From UBA8403 sp964455155 (GTDB taxonomy: Bacteria > Bacteroidota > Bacteroidia > Cytophagales > Amoebophilaceae): a stretch of 9,876 nt of DNA. Where the stretch lies: the NCBI GenBank assembly GCA_964455155.1, contig CAYVYH010000027.1:1-9876 (forward strand), written 5' to 3'. This document shows positions 1-7,037 of this stretch, piece by piece. A program made the translations under genes and the position numbers. Below the pieces are notes generated by a model. It saw nothing but the letters and a program-made list of their open reading frames with translations, had not been told where the DNA came from and searched no databases. Numbering within the stretch: position 1 is the stretch's first letter; each line of letters opens with the position of its first letter.

Positions 1-2226
1 TGCCTGTTGATTATCAGTTGCTTGCATGGCTTGCGTGATATGTAATTTCTCTTCGGCGGTCAAATGCCAGCTCAGCGAGGCCCTTTTAAACTGAGAATAC
101 CTATTTTGCCCCTGCCGTGCTGGCGCACACTGAAATAAAATCTCTTTGATATCGTACTCGAAGCATGCATTGGCAAGCTCAATAAGGTTATCATTCCTGA
201 TGTCCTGCATGTTGATCCAGGAAGTCTGGAGGTTGCCAATGGGGTTAATCAGTGTTTGAAACAAAGATTTTAGCCTACCTTGATCTTCTTCTTGTTGCTC
301 CTTGGCAAAGCCTCTTATAGTGACCAGGATAACACCTGAAGTATGCTTCGCAATCCAATCTCGGAAAACATACAAAAACTGTACGGCATCAGTGACCCCA
401 AAATTATCAAACAACGCTGCATCCATCACCTCCATAGCAGGCGTACTCGGCAGTGTAACACTAGGCAATACATATGGGTACGTAGCAGTCATTCTTAAGG
501 CACTTAAAAAACGTAAGTTTTCAGCTCCCTGGGCTCTAAAGCAACGCATGAAGTCGATTCCCTTGATCTTACCATTTTTCCCGTCAGCCTCGCCTTTGGC
601 AAAGTCTGTCCCCATGTAAGAAACACTATGAGGAGAGATCAAGAGCTTCCTCCCATCGTTGATGATGGTAGGCGTCAAAAGCAACATAGGAATCGTACTT
701 TTTAGCTCTGGATCCCGGTAAGCTTGAAGAGGTTTTTCTAATAAAAGGTCTGTGTACTTGTTAATTTGATCCTCTAGTGCACACCCTCGGTCTCTGCGGT
801 ACGTGATGCCCTGGTATTGAAACTTGTTGACATCCAGCAAGATATCGTTGGTGAAAAGATTAAATACAATAGGGTTAAGCGTATTGTATGCTATTTTGTC
901 GAGGTATTTTTTGTCGTAAGGGTCGATAGCTTCTCCCAGCTTTTTTCTTAGACATAACTCCCTAAAGTAACTAGCGCCCAAGGCACCACCAGAGACACAA
1001 CTCATGAGCATCGTATGCTCCATCAGCTTTCCCTTGGTGATACTGTCAGCCGTTTGCAACACCTTCATAACCCACATGGCGGCCTTCTGCCCCCCACCAC
1101 TGGCACAAACTATGACCAGCTTAGGAGCAGTAGTAGTTGGAAATTTTTTGCGCCAATTATTCAGAATCTGTAGGGTGGTGTGTTTGTCTTCTAGGTAATT
1201 TTCCTTGCTATTGATCTCTCTGACCTTCTCAAGAGAGTAGTCTGCTTTATCCGATGCATAGCGTAGTCCGAAAGCATGACTTTCCTTGGTACCAAAGGTT
1301 ATTCCACTTTCAGTAAGCATGTTGAGGACAACTACAAGTATGATGATGGTTGTAGAAGCCCAACCCCTCGTCCAGAATGAGAGAAGACCCGTGAGCATCA
1401 TGAGGATAGTCAAAAACAAAATACCACTGGCCGCAGCAGGTATTTGGGAGAACCTGTAATGACTAAAAAACCCCAAAGCAAACAAAAGGGCCACAGTCAA
1501 CAACTCCAAGAAGATCAGGTTACGTTGATTGTGGGCGAAGATTTGTAGTATAACTGATGGATCATCGTACTGATCCAAATTCTTGGTATAGCCAATGCGT
1601 AAAGGAGTTTCTAAATAGCTCCTTACTTCAGATACATGCTTTCTGGGCACCAAGAGTCTTCGAATCAGGTGTGCCCTGTAGAGTAAGGCATGTTTCAGGC
1701 GTCTCGTCACACTTTGGGCTCGGTACTCAAAAATGTCTTTATTCGTAAGAACCATGTAAGCAAAAAGTAAAAGCGATATCAACATGAAGCCTACAAGTAG
1801 CCCTATCACCTTGATCGCAACGACCATTGCTGCATCCTGTTGCTCTAGCCGTTGAAAGTGGACCATAGAGACGATATAGGTGATCAAAAACGCGAGGGGT
1901 ATGATACTATTATTAAGATAGAGCTTGGCAAAAGGCCTGGACAAGGCGCCCACAAAAGGGAACCTATGCATATCGGTGATACAGGTAGTAATGTGGAAGG
2001 CCATGGTAAACCCGCCCAAAGCGATACCCATGATGAAAAATCCCCCAACATCGCTAGTCCCCAGGTATTCGGGGGCTAGGAGGAGATGACGTAATCCCAA
2101 AAAACCGCCTAGATTGCCTGTAACAGAGCCAAACAGAATGAACCAGAAGAATAACAGGGTTTTATTCTCCTTAATGTGATTGACAAGCAGTTGTACGGGA
2201 AAGGAATATAGAATATTACGAAGCAT
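1..2226 (-). CDS. Membrane-anchored patatin-like phospholipase, 3' end beyond left edge
   Basis: The minus strand is open from an ATG at 2226 to position 1 (742 codons, no stop), so the C-terminus lies outside the window. The N-terminal 310 residues contain about seven hydrophobic helices (roughly 23-45, 62-82, 107-123, 134-158, 237-255, 264-285, 290-304), with a basic cytoplasmic-looking stretch at 165-210. The C-terminal half carries the patatin signatures in order: oxyanion loop ASGGGQKAA (375-383), nucleophile motif SCVSGGALG with Ser412, and the catalytic Asp motif MDAALFDNFG with Asp602. Patatins are Ser-Asp dyad lipid acyl hydrolases acting on phospholipids or acylglycerols; the helices place this one in a membrane. 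The first Gly of the usual GxSxG is Cys410, a departure from the consensus. An in-frame ATG at 2232 and another at 2307 are alternative starts; none has a Shine-Dalgarno. It lies 240 bases downstream of nrdA on the same strand, probably a separate unit. The substrate cannot be told from sequence. Confidence 0.85.
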   Translation of the reverse strand, partial: MLRNILYSFPVQLLVNHIKENKTLLFFWFILFGSVTGNLGGFLGLRHLLLAPEYLGTSDVGGFFIMGIALGGFTMAFHITTCITDMHRFPFVGALSRPFAKLYLNNSIIPLAFLITYIVSMVHFQRLEQQDAAMVVAIKVIGLLVGFMLISLLLFAYMVLTNKDIFEYRAQSVTRRLKHALLYRAHLIRRLLVPRKHVSEVRSYLETPLRIGYTKNLDQYDDPSVILQIFAHNQRNLIFLELLTVALLFALGFFSHYRFSQIPAAASGILFLTILMMLTGLLSFWTRGWASTTIIILVVVLNMLTESGITFGTKESHAFGLRYASDKADYSLEKVREINSKENYLEDKHTTLQILNNWRKKFPTTTAPKLVIVCASGGGQKAAMWVMKVLQTADSITKGKLMEHTMLMSCVSGGALGASYFRELCLRKKLGEAIDPYDKKYLDKIAYNTLNPIVFNLFTNDILLDVNKFQYQGITYRRDRGCALEDQINKYTDLLLEKPLQAYRDPELKSTIPMLLLTPTIINDGRKLLISPHSVSYMGTDFAKGEADGKNGKIKGIDFMRCFRAQGAENLRFLSALRMTATYPYVLPSVTLPSTPAMEVMDAALFDNFGVTDAVQFLYVFRDWIAKHTSGVILVTIRGFAKEQQEEDQGRLKSLFQTLINPIGNLQTSWINMQDIRNDNLIELANACFEYDIKEILFQCAPARQGQNRYSQFKRASLSWHLTAEEKLHITQAMQATDNQQA

Positions 2227-2266
2227 TACCATAGAGCAGCACCATTGGATACCCAATCTTGTGAAT

Positions 2267-2350
2267 TCACATAAGGTACATACCCGGAATATAGCACAAT
2301 ATCATCACCACCACGGTATAGAGTACCCCAAGAACACAACGCTTCGGCAT
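2267..2350 (-). CDS. Possible 27-residue hydrophobic micro-ORF
   Basis: Between nrdA and the patatin gene an ATG-to-TGA frame on the minus strand encodes 27 residues. It starts MPKR and continues as a hydrophobic run (VLGVLYTVVVMILCYIPG) with the positive-inside pattern of a one-helix membrane peptide. It ends 35 bases before the patatin ATG at 2226, so it could be a leader peptide or microprotein. There is no Shine-Dalgarno, it is the only frame here that would end in TGA, and a frame this short easily arises by chance. Treat as a candidate only. Confidence 0.15.
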   Translation of the reverse strand: MPKRCVLGVLYTVVVMILCYIPGMYLM

Positions 2351-2407
2351 TACGGCTAAGACAGCTTGTCGCAAGCAAAAGCTGCTATCAAAAGGAGACA
2401 TGTGGTT

Positions 2408-2428
2408 GGCCTTAGCCCCAGGAAGGCC
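2408..2428 (-). terminator. Short hairpin downstream of nrdA, weak terminator candidate
   Basis: GGCCTT (2408-2413) and AAGGCC (2423-2428) form a 6-bp stem with a 9-base loop, beginning 39 bases after the nrdA stop on the minus strand. No T-run follows in the direction of transcription. Position suggests the end of the nrd unit, but the structure is modest. The rest of the 2233-2466 gap shows only a second small stem (GCTTG/CAAGC) near 2367-2379 and the micro-ORF. Confidence 0.25.
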
Positions 2429-2466
2429 CACCCCTCACCAACAACCTACCTTGCAAGCAAGCAGCA

Positions 2467-4845
2467 CTAGCTTCCACAAGCCACACAATCATCAGGGCTA
2501 TCCAGAGCACAAAGGACAGCCTCCGGCTGTTGCCGATCGGTTGCCACGGGTACCGGCACAGGGTCCTCATTTGATGGCTGCCTTTGCACAGTAAACTTGA
2601 TGGCATCTGCCGCAGCCTTGGTTCTCAGGTAGTACATGCCTGTTTTCAAGCCTTTTTTCCATGCATGGAAATGCATAGAGGTGAGCTTTCCAAAGTTAGG
2701 CTCCTGAATGTGGATGTTGAGGCTCTGGCTCTGACAAATGTAAGCACCCCGGTCCGCCGCCATATCTAGTATGGATTTTTGTGGGATCTCCCAGACAGTT
2801 CTATAGAGCGCTTTGATGTGTGCAGGAATACTGTCCACGTGCTGTATAGAACCATTGGCAATGATGAGTACATTCTTCATCTGGTCATTCCACAAGTTCA
2901 GCTCGATGAGATCTTTGAGGAGGTGCTTGTTCACCACGATAAACTCACCAGAAAGCACTCTTCTGGTGTAAATGTTGGAAGTATAAGGCTCAAAACACTC
3001 GTTGTTGCCCAGTATCTGCGAGGTAGAGGCCGTAGGCATGGGGGCTACCAGCAAAGAATTTCTAGCTCCATGTGTTTGCACCTCCTTTCTGAGGTGCTCC
3101 CAATCCCATCGACCAGAGCTGGGCACTACGCCCCACATGTCAAATTGGAAGATACCTTGGGAGAGTGGAGACCCTGGAAAGCTTTCGTAAGGACCGTGTT
3201 GTTGTGCCAAGTCTTTCGACGCGGTCATGGCAGCAAAATAAATAGTCTCGAAAATATCTTTGTTCAAGTTGCGGGCCTCAGGCGCATCAAAAGGCATGCG
3301 CAACCGTAAAAAAGTATCTGCCAGACCTTGTACGCCAATGCCAATGGGCCGGTGCTTCAGGTTAGAGTTACGGGCCTCGGGTATAGGATAATAGTTGATG
3401 TCGATGACCTTGTTAAGGTTGTGAGTCACTTTATAAGCAACCTCGTACAACTTGTGATGGTCAAAAGAGCCTTTTTCATCAATAAACCTAGGTAGCGCAA
3501 TGGAGGCCAGGTTACAGACAGCCACCTCATCAGGAGACGTGTATTCTATGATTTCTGTACACAGATTGCTGGATTTGATAGTGCCCAGATTTTGCTGGTT
3601 GGACTTTCGGTTGGCTGCATCCTTGTAGAGCATATACGGTGTACCCGTTTCTATCTGTGCTGCCAAGATTTCGAACCAAAGTTCTTGGGCTTTGACCGCC
3701 TTTCGGGCCCTACCTTCACGCTCATATTGCTGGTAAAGCTTCTCAAAGTCTTCCCCATAGCAGTCTGACAGGCCAGGTGCTTCCTTCGGACAAAAGAGCG
3801 ACCACGTCTCGTTGTTTTCCACACGCTGCATAAACAGATCGGGAATCCATAATGCATAGAAAAGATCACGCGCACGCAGCTCCTCTTTACCATGATTTTT
3901 CTTCAGATCCAAGAAAGAAAAAATATCGGCGTGCCACGGCTCTAAGTAGACAGCAAAACTACCCTTACGCCTGCCACCACCTTGGTCGACATAGCGCGCC
4001 GTCATGTCAAAATTACGGAGCATCGGCACAATACCGTTGGAAACGCCGTTAGTCCCCCTGATATAGGAACCAGTAGCTCGGATGTTGTGGATACTCAGCC
4101 CAATACCACCTGCCGACTGAGATATCTGAGCGCATTGTTTAAGTGTATCGTAGATACCCTCAATACTGTCCTCCTTCATAGTGAGCAAGAAACAAGAAGA
4201 CAGCTGAGGCTTGGGTGTTCCTGCGTTAAACAGAGTAGGCGTAGCATGTGTAAACCACCTCTCAGACATCAATTGGTACGTCTCAATGGCTGCGTCGATA
4301 TCATCTTTGTGAATACCTACTGATACCCGCATCAGCATGTGTTGAGGACGCTCGGCCACTTTCCCATCGAGCTTCATGAGATAGGACCGCTCTAGCGTCT
4401 TGAAACCAAAGTAGTCATAGCCAAAGTCACGTGCATAGTCGATTGTATTGTCGAGCAAAGAGGCATGCTCCTTGACAACACTATAGACTTCTTTATCAAT
4501 CAATGACGCATTTTCACCCGTTTTGAGATCTATGTATGTATAGAGCCTCTTCATGGTATTGGAAAAAGAATTGCTAGTAACCTTGTGGAGATTAGAAATG
4601 GCAATTCTTGCCGCCAAAATAGAATAGTCTGGATGTGCACTGGTCATGGAAGCGGTAACCTCTGCAGCCAGGTTATCCAATGCCACTGTGGTCACCCGAT
4701 CGTAGATACCTGCAATCACCTTCTTAGCAATGTCTACAGGGTTGATGAAAGCCATATTCAACCCATAGCAAAGCTTCTCAATCCTGGCGGTGATCTTATC
4801 GAACTTGACCGATTCTAACCTGCCGTCTCTTTTTACAACGAGCAT
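2467..4845 (-). CDS. nrdA: Ribonucleoside-diphosphate reductase, large (alpha) subunit, class Ia
   Basis: This is the catalytic subunit that reduces ribonucleoside diphosphates to deoxyribonucleotides, working with NrdB. The 792 residues begin with an ATP-cone (about 1-92; VVKRDGRLE, FDKITARI) that binds dATP/ATP for overall activity control. The ten-stranded barrel follows, with redox cysteines Cys218 (LSSCFLL) and Cys444 (AVCNLAS), and the active-site stretch NLCTEI with Asn427, thiyl-radical Cys429 and Glu431. Tyr738-Tyr739 (GMYYLRT) are the radical-transfer pair. The tail ends DDCVACGS, with the Cys787/Cys790 shuttle pair. From memory of human RRM1 (792 residues), these cysteines fall at the same numbers. 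The ATG at 4845 aligns with the conserved MxVxKRDGR start; there is no Shine-Dalgarno. It lies 52 bases downstream of nrdB, consistent with one transcript. No catalytic residue is missing and no NrdR-type box was recognised. Confidence 0.98.
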   Translation of the reverse strand: MLVVKRDGRLESVKFDKITARIEKLCYGLNMAFINPVDIAKKVIAGIYDRVTTVALDNLAAEVTASMTSAHPDYSILAARIAISNLHKVTSNSFSNTMKRLYTYIDLKTGENASLIDKEVYSVVKEHASLLDNTIDYARDFGYDYFGFKTLERSYLMKLDGKVAERPQHMLMRVSVGIHKDDIDAAIETYQLMSERWFTHATPTLFNAGTPKPQLSSCFLLTMKEDSIEGIYDTLKQCAQISQSAGGIGLSIHNIRATGSYIRGTNGVSNGIVPMLRNFDMTARYVDQGGGRRKGSFAVYLEPWHADIFSFLDLKKNHGKEELRARDLFYALWIPDLFMQRVENNETWSLFCPKEAPGLSDCYGEDFEKLYQQYEREGRARKAVKAQELWFEILAAQIETGTPYMLYKDAANRKSNQQNLGTIKSSNLCTEIIEYTSPDEVAVCNLASIALPRFIDEKGSFDHHKLYEVAYKVTHNLNKVIDINYYPIPEARNSNLKHRPIGIGVQGLADTFLRLRMPFDAPEARNLNKDIFETIYFAAMTASKDLAQQHGPYESFPGSPLSQGIFQFDMWGVVPSSGRWDWEHLRKEVQTHGARNSLLVAPMPTASTSQILGNNECFEPYTSNIYTRRVLSGEFIVVNKHLLKDLIELNLWNDQMKNVLIIANGSIQHVDSIPAHIKALYRTVWEIPQKSILDMAADRGAYICQSQSLNIHIQEPNFGKLTSMHFHAWKKGLKTGMYYLRTKAAADAIKFTVQRQPSNEDPVPVPVATDRQQPEAVLCALDSPDDCVACGS

Positions 4846-4897
4846 AGTAGACTAACTAGTTTGTGCGAGTGAGTGAATGGGGATAACCTGGGTAATA

Positions 4898-5893
4898 CTA
4901 AAAATCTTCATCCAAGGTAAATCTCGCCATGTCTTTGTCTGCTTCTTGCTTCATGACGCCAGCTTTTTGGTACTCCCCTACTCGTTTTTCAAAGAAATTT
5001 GTTTTCCCTTGTAAGGAGATCATCTCCATGAAGTCAAATGGGTTGACCGAATGATACACTTTAGGGCAGTTGAGTGCTATCAGTAGCCTGTCTGCCACAA
5101 ATTCAATGTACTGACTCATGAGGTCTGCATTCATACCAATGAGCCTTACGGGAAGTGCATCCGTAACAAACTCCTTCTCAATAGCCACAGCATCCGTGAT
5201 AATTTGCGTCACCCTTGCCACAGGCAGCTTGTTAACGAGGTGGTCGTTGTAGAGCAAGCAGGCAAAGTCACAGTGTAGCCCCTCATCGCGAGAGATGAGC
5301 TCATTAGAAAAGCTCAGACCAGGCATCAGCCCCCTTTTTTTAAGCCAAAAAATAGAACAAAAACTCCCAGAAAAGAAGATACCCTCTACGGCTGCAAACG
5401 CAACCAGTCGCTCAGCAAAACTTGCTTTTGCAATCCAGCGCAATGCCCACTCGGCCTTCTTTTTCACGCAGTCTAACGTCTCGATGGCATTGAAAAGTTT
5501 GCCCTTTTCCTTGGCATCCTTGACGTACGTATCTATCAAAAGAGAATACACCTCGGAGTGGATATTCTCGATGGCGATTTGAAAGCCGTAGAAAAACTTC
5601 GCTTCCGTGTACTGAACCTCTGACACAAAGTTTTCCGCTATGTTTTCATTGACGATGCCATCACTGGCTGCAAAGAAGGCAAGCACATGCGAAACAAAGT
5701 GCTTCTCTCCGCTGTTCAGCTGCTCCCAATCTTTTAAATCTTGACTCAAATCAATCTCCTCGGCTGTCCAAAAGCTAGCCTCTGCTCGTTTGTAAAATTC
5801 CCAAACGTCACGATGCTCAATGGGGAACAATACAAATCTATTTTTGTTCTCTTTTAAGAGCGGTTCTTCTACCATCTTCAGGTTATGCTGCAT
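4898..5893 (-). CDS. nrdB: Ribonucleoside-diphosphate reductase, small (beta) subunit, class Ia
   Basis: This radical-generating subunit of the class Ia reductase is a ferritin-like helical protein holding a diiron centre and a stable tyrosyl radical. The 331 residues contain all expected metal ligands: Asp78 (AASDG), Glu109 and His112 (IENIHSE), Glu170 (AAVEG), Glu204 and His207 (RDEGLH). The radical tyrosine is Tyr116, four residues after the first His. Tyr308 (VGEYQ) fits the C-terminal radical-relay tyrosine, and the last residues FTLDEDF form the tail that docks into NrdA. The sequence is much closer in pattern to eukaryotic R2 (FFAASDGIVNEN, SFWTAEEIDLS, GLMPGLSFSNELISRDEGL) than to the E. 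coli protein. It is encoded just upstream of nrdA. The ATG at 5893 is used here; an in-frame Met7 is possible. No Shine-Dalgarno is present. Confidence 0.98.
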   Translation of the reverse strand: MQHNLKMVEEPLLKENKNRFVLFPIEHRDVWEFYKRAEASFWTAEEIDLSQDLKDWEQLNSGEKHFVSHVLAFFAASDGIVNENIAENFVSEVQYTEAKFFYGFQIAIENIHSEVYSLLIDTYVKDAKEKGKLFNAIETLDCVKKKAEWALRWIAKASFAERLVAFAAVEGIFFSGSFCSIFWLKKRGLMPGLSFSNELISRDEGLHCDFACLLYNDHLVNKLPVARVTQIITDAVAIEKEFVTDALPVRLIGMNADLMSQYIEFVADRLLIALNCPKVYHSVNPFDFMEMISLQGKTNFFEKRVGEYQKAGVMKQEADKDMARFTLDEDF

Positions 5894-5905
5894 ACATTTT
5901 TCGGG

Positions 5906-6184
5906 TTAGCTCGGCTTAAAAAATTTGACCTTCCCTTGTAGGGCTTGGGACACGCCCCCCCGCCGCCACATAAGATCTAGTGGGTTCTGGTTATCCCAAT
6001 TTTTTAAGAATTGATGTAATAGCGACGACGAACACAAACCTAGCAAAGCCTCTCGAAAGGTCAAAGGCACCGGGAAGAGATTAAAAAAAAGGTTACCGTC
6101 ATCGCAAAAATGCGCAGCTTTCACGGGCCCCTTACCAAAGACTGTCAGGGCCCACTGTTTAGGGGGGAGCCCTACGATTTTCAT
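5906..6184 (-). CDS. Unrecognised small ORF immediately upstream of nrdB
   Basis: A minus-strand frame of 92 codons from the ATG at 6184, or 105 codons from a GTG at 6223, ends 12 bases before the nrdB ATG. I do not recognise the product. It is a soluble-looking protein with several Trp/Phe residues (PPKQWALTVFGKGP, DDGNLFFNLFPVP, FLKNWDNQNP) and a basic C-terminus (GKVKFFKPS); no signal peptide, membrane helix or metal motif is evident. Codon use resembles the neighbours. The tight spacing suggests co-transcription with nrdBA if the frame is real. An in-frame stop at 6233-6235 limits N-terminal extension. It could instead be the remnant of a decayed longer gene. The opposite strand offers no better candidate. 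Confidence 0.4.
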   Translation of the reverse strand: MKIVGLPPKQWALTVFGKGPVKAAHFCDDGNLFFNLFPVPLTFREALLGLCSSSLLHQFLKNWDNQNPLDLMWRRGGVSQALQGKVKFFKPS

Positions 6185-6313
6185 GGTCAAATAGCCTTGA
6201 TCCCGGGCGAATTGGGCAGGCACATCAGCACGTTATCTCGGTAGTATGATTGATGTACGAGGCGCCTCAATGCTTGCTGTGATCTCGCTAGACAACGTAG
6301 TTACTGGGTGTAC

Positions 6314-6344
6314 TTGTTAGTCTAACCGCAAAGCCTTAGATTCG
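6314..6344 (+). promoter_or_regulatory. Candidate Bacteroidota-type promoter for rplU-rpmA
   Basis: TTG (6314-6316), 20 bases, then TAGATTCG (6337-6344). This matches the Bacteroidota -33 TTG / -7 TAnnTTTG layout with one mismatch in the -7 box, and ends 35 bases before the rplU ATG. The -7 candidate resembles TAAATTCG upstream of mgtE. The surrounding 6224-6379 gap also holds three short palindromes: GAGGCGCCTC (6259-6268), GTTAGTCTAAC (6316-6326, overlapping this promoter) and TAACATTGTTA (6354-6364). No transcription start is demonstrated. Confidence 0.3.
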
Positions 6345-6379
6345 CAGCTCCTTTAACATTGTTATAAAGCTTTTTGCTT

Positions 6380-6691
6380 ATGTATGCCATTGTAGAAATT
6401 GCTGGAAAGCAGTTCAAAGTCATCCAAGAACAGCAGCTATACACACCTCGACTCGACGTAGAAGCGGGTAGTCCCGTTACCTTCGACAAGGTTCTGCTGA
6501 TAGAGGAAGGGGACGCAGTGGCTGTAGGCACCCCCACCGTAGCTGGTGCCCAGGTAATGGGCAAAGTACTAGACCATGTTCGGGGAGACAAAATCATTGT
6601 TTTTAAGAAAAAAAGGAGGAAAGGCTACAAGAAAACCCAGGGACACCGACAAGATTACACTAGAGTGCTCATAGAGCGCATCGTAAAGTAA
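6380..6691 (+). CDS. rplU: Large-subunit ribosomal protein bL21
   Basis: A 103-residue protein starting MYAIVEIAGKQFKV, the diagnostic L21 N-terminus. The family signature lies in the C-terminal third (IIVFKKKRRKGYKKTQGHRQ, about 71-90), where the basic patch contacts 23S rRNA. Length is normal for the family. A TTG at 6374 would add two residues, but the ATG at 6380 gives the conserved start and is preferred; there is no Shine-Dalgarno. It is followed after only 6 bases by rpmA, the near-universal L21-L27 pair, so the two are surely co-transcribed. Confidence 0.97.
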   Translation: MYAIVEIAGKQFKVIQEQQLYTPRLDVEAGSPVTFDKVLLIEEGDAVAVGTPTVAGAQVMGKVLDHVRGDKIIVFKKKRRKGYKKTQGHRQDYTRVLIERIVK

Positions 6692-6697
6692 AGTATC

Positions 6698-6946
6698 ATG
6701 GCACATAAGAAGGGTGCGGGAAGCTCGCGCAACGGCAGAGAATCTGCCAGCCAGCGACTAGGCGTGAAGAAGTTTGGAGGCCAGCAAGTTCTTGCGGGCA
6801 ACATCATCGTGAGACAAAGGGGTACCAAGCATCATCCAGCAGACAATGTAGGTCTGGGCAAGGACCATACGCTATATGCGTTGGCCGCCGGAGTCGTCAC
6901 CTTCAAGAAGGGTCGCAAGGGGAGATCCTTCGTATCTGTGACATAG
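6698..6946 (+). CDS. rpmA: Large-subunit ribosomal protein bL27
   Basis: An 82-residue L27 that reaches the peptidyl-transferase centre with its flexible N-terminus. It begins MAHKKGAGSSRNGRES, the standard mature-type start, with no cleavable Firmicutes-style N-terminal extension. The family signature GNIIVRQRG (35-43) is intact, followed by the conserved His-rich stretch TKHHPADNVG and the VTFKKGRKGRSFVSV C-terminus. Length is typical. It starts 6 bases after rplU. The 91-base gap to rpsP has a run of seven T (6970-6976) but no convincing stem before it, so read-through into rpsP is plausible. Confidence 0.97.
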   Translation: MAHKKGAGSSRNGRESASQRLGVKKFGGQQVLAGNIIVRQRGTKHHPADNVGLGKDHTLYALAAGVVTFKKGRKGRSFVSVT

Positions 6947-7012
6947 ACACATTACGAGTCTTAAGGGAATTTTTTTCAGGCGTTGTATATCATAATATCA
7001 CCAACCGTGGCG

Positions 7013-7025
7013 GACGGGCTCCGTC
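7013..7025 (+). promoter_or_regulatory. Small GC-rich hairpin in the rpsP leader
   Basis: GACGG (7013-7017), a 3-base loop and CCGTC (7021-7025) form a short stem ending 12 bases before the rpsP ATG, where it could influence ribosome access. It is only 5 bp and might be fortuitous; nothing else in the rpmA-rpsP gap is clearly regulatory. Confidence 0.15.
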
Positions 7026-7037
7026 GAAAACGAGTGT

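Noticed and set aside
302..2079. Short plus-strand ORFs at 302-619, 1004-1198, 1557-1748 and 1852-2079
   Set aside because: They lie antisense to the uninterrupted 742-codon patatin frame on the minus strand, which has recognisable motifs; these are shadows.
2779..3309. 176-codon plus-strand ORF inside nrdA
   Set aside because: Antisense to the fully conserved nrdA coding region; no family pattern of its own.
5894..6373. NrdR-type paired boxes upstream of the nrd genes
   Set aside because: No pair of 16-base NrdR-like palindromes at the expected helical spacing was found; the short palindromes here do not match.
6374..6379. TTG start for rplU two codons upstream
   Set aside because: The conserved L21 N-terminus MYAIVEIAGKQ begins at the ATG at 6380.
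6945..6976. Possible intrinsic terminator after rpmA (AGAC/GTCT stem and seven T)
   Set aside because: The stem is only 4 bp, AT-containing, with a 9-base loop and 8 bases away from the T-run; not stable enough to call.
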